DNA of 7,507 bases from an uncultured bacterium. GTDB lineage: Bacteria; Pseudomonadota; Alphaproteobacteria; SP197. The stretch lies in assembly GCA_938014945.1 (NCBI GenBank), contig CALLQH010000240.1, positions 1 to 7,507 of the forward strand, in the 5' to 3' direction. A program made the translations under genes and the position numbers. How positions within the stretch are numbered: position 1 is the stretch's first letter; each line of letters starts with the position of its first letter. Shown piece by piece: positions 6,483 through 7,507 of the stretch. The notes beneath the pieces were generated by a model. That model ran no database searches and had not been told where the DNA came from. It saw only the letters and a list, made by a program, of their open reading frames with translations.

Positions 6483-7229
6483 ATGGCCAAGGTCATGCTG
6501 GTGACCGGCGGCAGCCGGGGGATCGGCGCGGCGACCGCAAGGCTCGCAGCACGCGACGGCTACGATGTCACCGTCAATTACGCGCGCGATGCCGAGGCGG
6601 CGGCGCGGGTCGTCGCCGACGTGGAAAAGGCCGGCCGCAGGGCCGTCGCCATCCAGGCCGACATGGGCAAGCCCGAGGACGTGGCGCGGCTCTTTGCCGA
6701 ACACGACAAGGCCTTCGGCAGGCTCGACGCCTTCATCGCCAACGCGGGCATCGTCAATCCCGTGGGCCGCGTCGACGGCACGCAGGTCGAGCGCCTGCAG
6801 CGCATCATCGCGGTCAACATCACCGGCGTCTTCCTGGGCTGCGCCGAGGCCGTGCGCCGCATGTCGACCAAGCACGGCGGCAATGGCGGCGCCATCGTCA
6901 CGCTGTCGTCGGTCGCCAGCCGACTGGGCGGTCCGGGCATGTACATCGATTACGCCACCACCAAGGGCGCGGTCGACGCCATGACCCTTGGGCTGGCCAA
7001 GGAGGTCGCGGGCGAGGGCATCCGCGTCAACGCCGTGCGGCCGGGCATGATCGACACCGAGATCCACCACGGCATCCGCACGCCCGAGGAATACGCCCGC
7101 ACCGTCGCCACCGTGCCAGCGGGCCGCGCCGGCAGTGCCGAGGAGGTCGCCGAGGCTACCCTGTGGCTGTGCTCGGATGCGGCGAGCTACGTCACCATGA
7201 CCCTGATGGAAGTCTCCGGCGCGCGTTAG
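6483..7229 (+). CDS. SDR family NAD(P)-dependent oxidoreductase
   Basis: 248-residue classical short-chain dehydrogenase/reductase, cytoplasmic, oxidising an alcohol or reducing a carbonyl with NAD(P). Seen: cofactor motif TGGSRGIG (8-15), R12 and R35 (in VNYARD) favouring NADP(H), structural NAG (87-89), N112, catalytic serine in LSSVAS (S142 or S143), and YATTK giving Y157 and K161. RVNAVRPGMIDTEIH (181-195) is the usual segment after the active site. The length is normal. The start is supported by GGGGAG (6471-6476) 6 bases upstream. It begins 20 bases after the ligase stop, so it is very probably in the same operon. The C-terminus ends SYVTMTLMEVSGAR, where most relatives have YVTG and GGR. 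Within the operon it may oxidise a gamma-glutamylated amino alcohol or the product of the pathway; this is inference from position only. Confidence 0.92.
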   Translation: MAKVMLVTGGSRGIGAATARLAARDGYDVTVNYARDAEAAARVVADVEKAGRRAVAIQADMGKPEDVARLFAEHDKAFGRLDAFIANAGIVNPVGRVDGTQVERLQRIIAVNITGVFLGCAEAVRRMSTKHGGNGGAIVTLSSVASRLGGPGMYIDYATTKGAVDAMTLGLAKEVAGEGIRVNAVRPGMIDTEIHHGIRTPEEYARTVATVPAGRAGSAEEVAEATLWLCSDAASYVTMTLMEVSGAR

Positions 7230-7507
7230 CGCACGAGATCCCAGTAGGGCTCGCCGCCGAAGCGGTCGATCAGGAAGTCGGTGAGCACGCGCACGCCGCT
7301 GGAGAGGTGGCGGCTGGGCGGATAGACCGCCTGGAGCGTCAGGGGCGCGGCGCACCAGGGCTCCATCACCGTCACCAGGCGTCCGGCCTGCAGTTCCGCA
7401 CCGGCGATGAAGGTCGGCAGCAGGGCAAGGCCGAGGCCCCGCACGGCGGCATCGCGCAGCACCTCCGCATTGTTCGAGCACAGCAGGGTTTCGACCTGCA
7501 CGGTCAC
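7226..7507 (-). CDS. LysR family transcriptional regulator, C-terminal fragment (runs off the right edge)
   Basis: The last 93 residues of a LysR-type regulator: the end of the effector-binding, periplasmic-binding-protein-like domain. Diagnostic features are the NNAEVLRDAAVRGLGLALLPTF segment, an RLVTVMEPW strand and LQAVYPPSRHLSSGVRVLTDFLIDRF, the near-invariant closing segment of the family. The helix-turn-helix and true start lie beyond the window; the GTG at 7507-7505 is an internal codon, not the start. The gene is convergent with the dehydrogenase and overlaps its stop by 4 bases (TTAG at 7226-7229). LysR proteins usually control genes divergent from themselves, so its target may be to the right of the window rather than this operon. 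Confidence 0.92.
   Translation of the reverse strand: MTVQVETLLCSNNAEVLRDAAVRGLGLALLPTFIAGAELQAGRLVTVMEPWCAAPLTLQAVYPPSRHLSSGVRVLTDFLIDRFGGEPYWDLVR

Noticed and set aside
4980..7229. A 749-residue fusion of an N-terminal extension with the SDR
   Set aside because: The upstream part is the out-of-frame shadow of the ligase (arginine-rich, no motifs). The SDR has its own GGGGAG site and ATG at 6483, so there is no real fusion.
1..7507. CRISPR array, tRNA, rRNA, insertion sequence or phage attachment site
   Set aside because: No regularly spaced repeats, tRNA-like cloverleaf, transposase motif or terminal inverted repeats were seen on either strand.

Overview
The window is GC-rich, densely coding bacterial DNA. 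The domain content and codon bias (strong preference for G or C in third position), together with the LolA variant and the divergent/convergent gene packing, suggest an alphaproteobacterium, perhaps Rhodospirillales-like. That placement is an impression from sequence style, not a search result. There are nine protein genes, two of them cut by the window edges. I see no rRNA, tRNA, CRISPR array or mobile element, and no gene-free stretch over 300 bases.

Left region (1-1316): a minus-strand pair, a luciferase-like flavin monooxygenase followed 4 bases later by the first 21 codons of a HAD-superfamily hydrolase that runs off the left edge. A 182-base divergent spacer separates it from lolA. The spacer holds a near-perfect 15-base direct repeat and a perfect 7-base inverted repeat, both plausible operator elements.

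Middle region (1317-4158): lolA (periplasmic lipoprotein carrier, with an unusual Tat-like signal peptide), a clear hairpin terminator, then a DinF-type MATE efflux transporter. The transporter converges with, and overlaps by 23 bases, a minus-strand membrane-bound sterol desaturase/fatty acid hydroxylase family enzyme.

Right region (4159-7507): a 91-base divergent spacer with three alternating ATGCCC/GGGCAT half-sites leads into a plus-strand operon: a PuuD-like gamma-glutamyl amide hydrolase, a PuuA-like glutamine synthetase family ligase and a short-chain dehydrogenase. Together they suggest catabolism of an amine through gamma-glutamylated intermediates: ligase attaches glutamate, a dehydrogenase oxidises the protected amine, and the hydrolase releases glutamate. 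No PuuB-type oxidase or PuuC-type aldehyde dehydrogenase lies in the window, so an amino-alcohol substrate is worth considering. A LysR-type regulator (C-terminal part only) converges on the operon with a 4-base overlap.

No wholly novel system is evident. The most interesting items are the two regulatory repeat structures and the atypical gamma-glutamylation operon.
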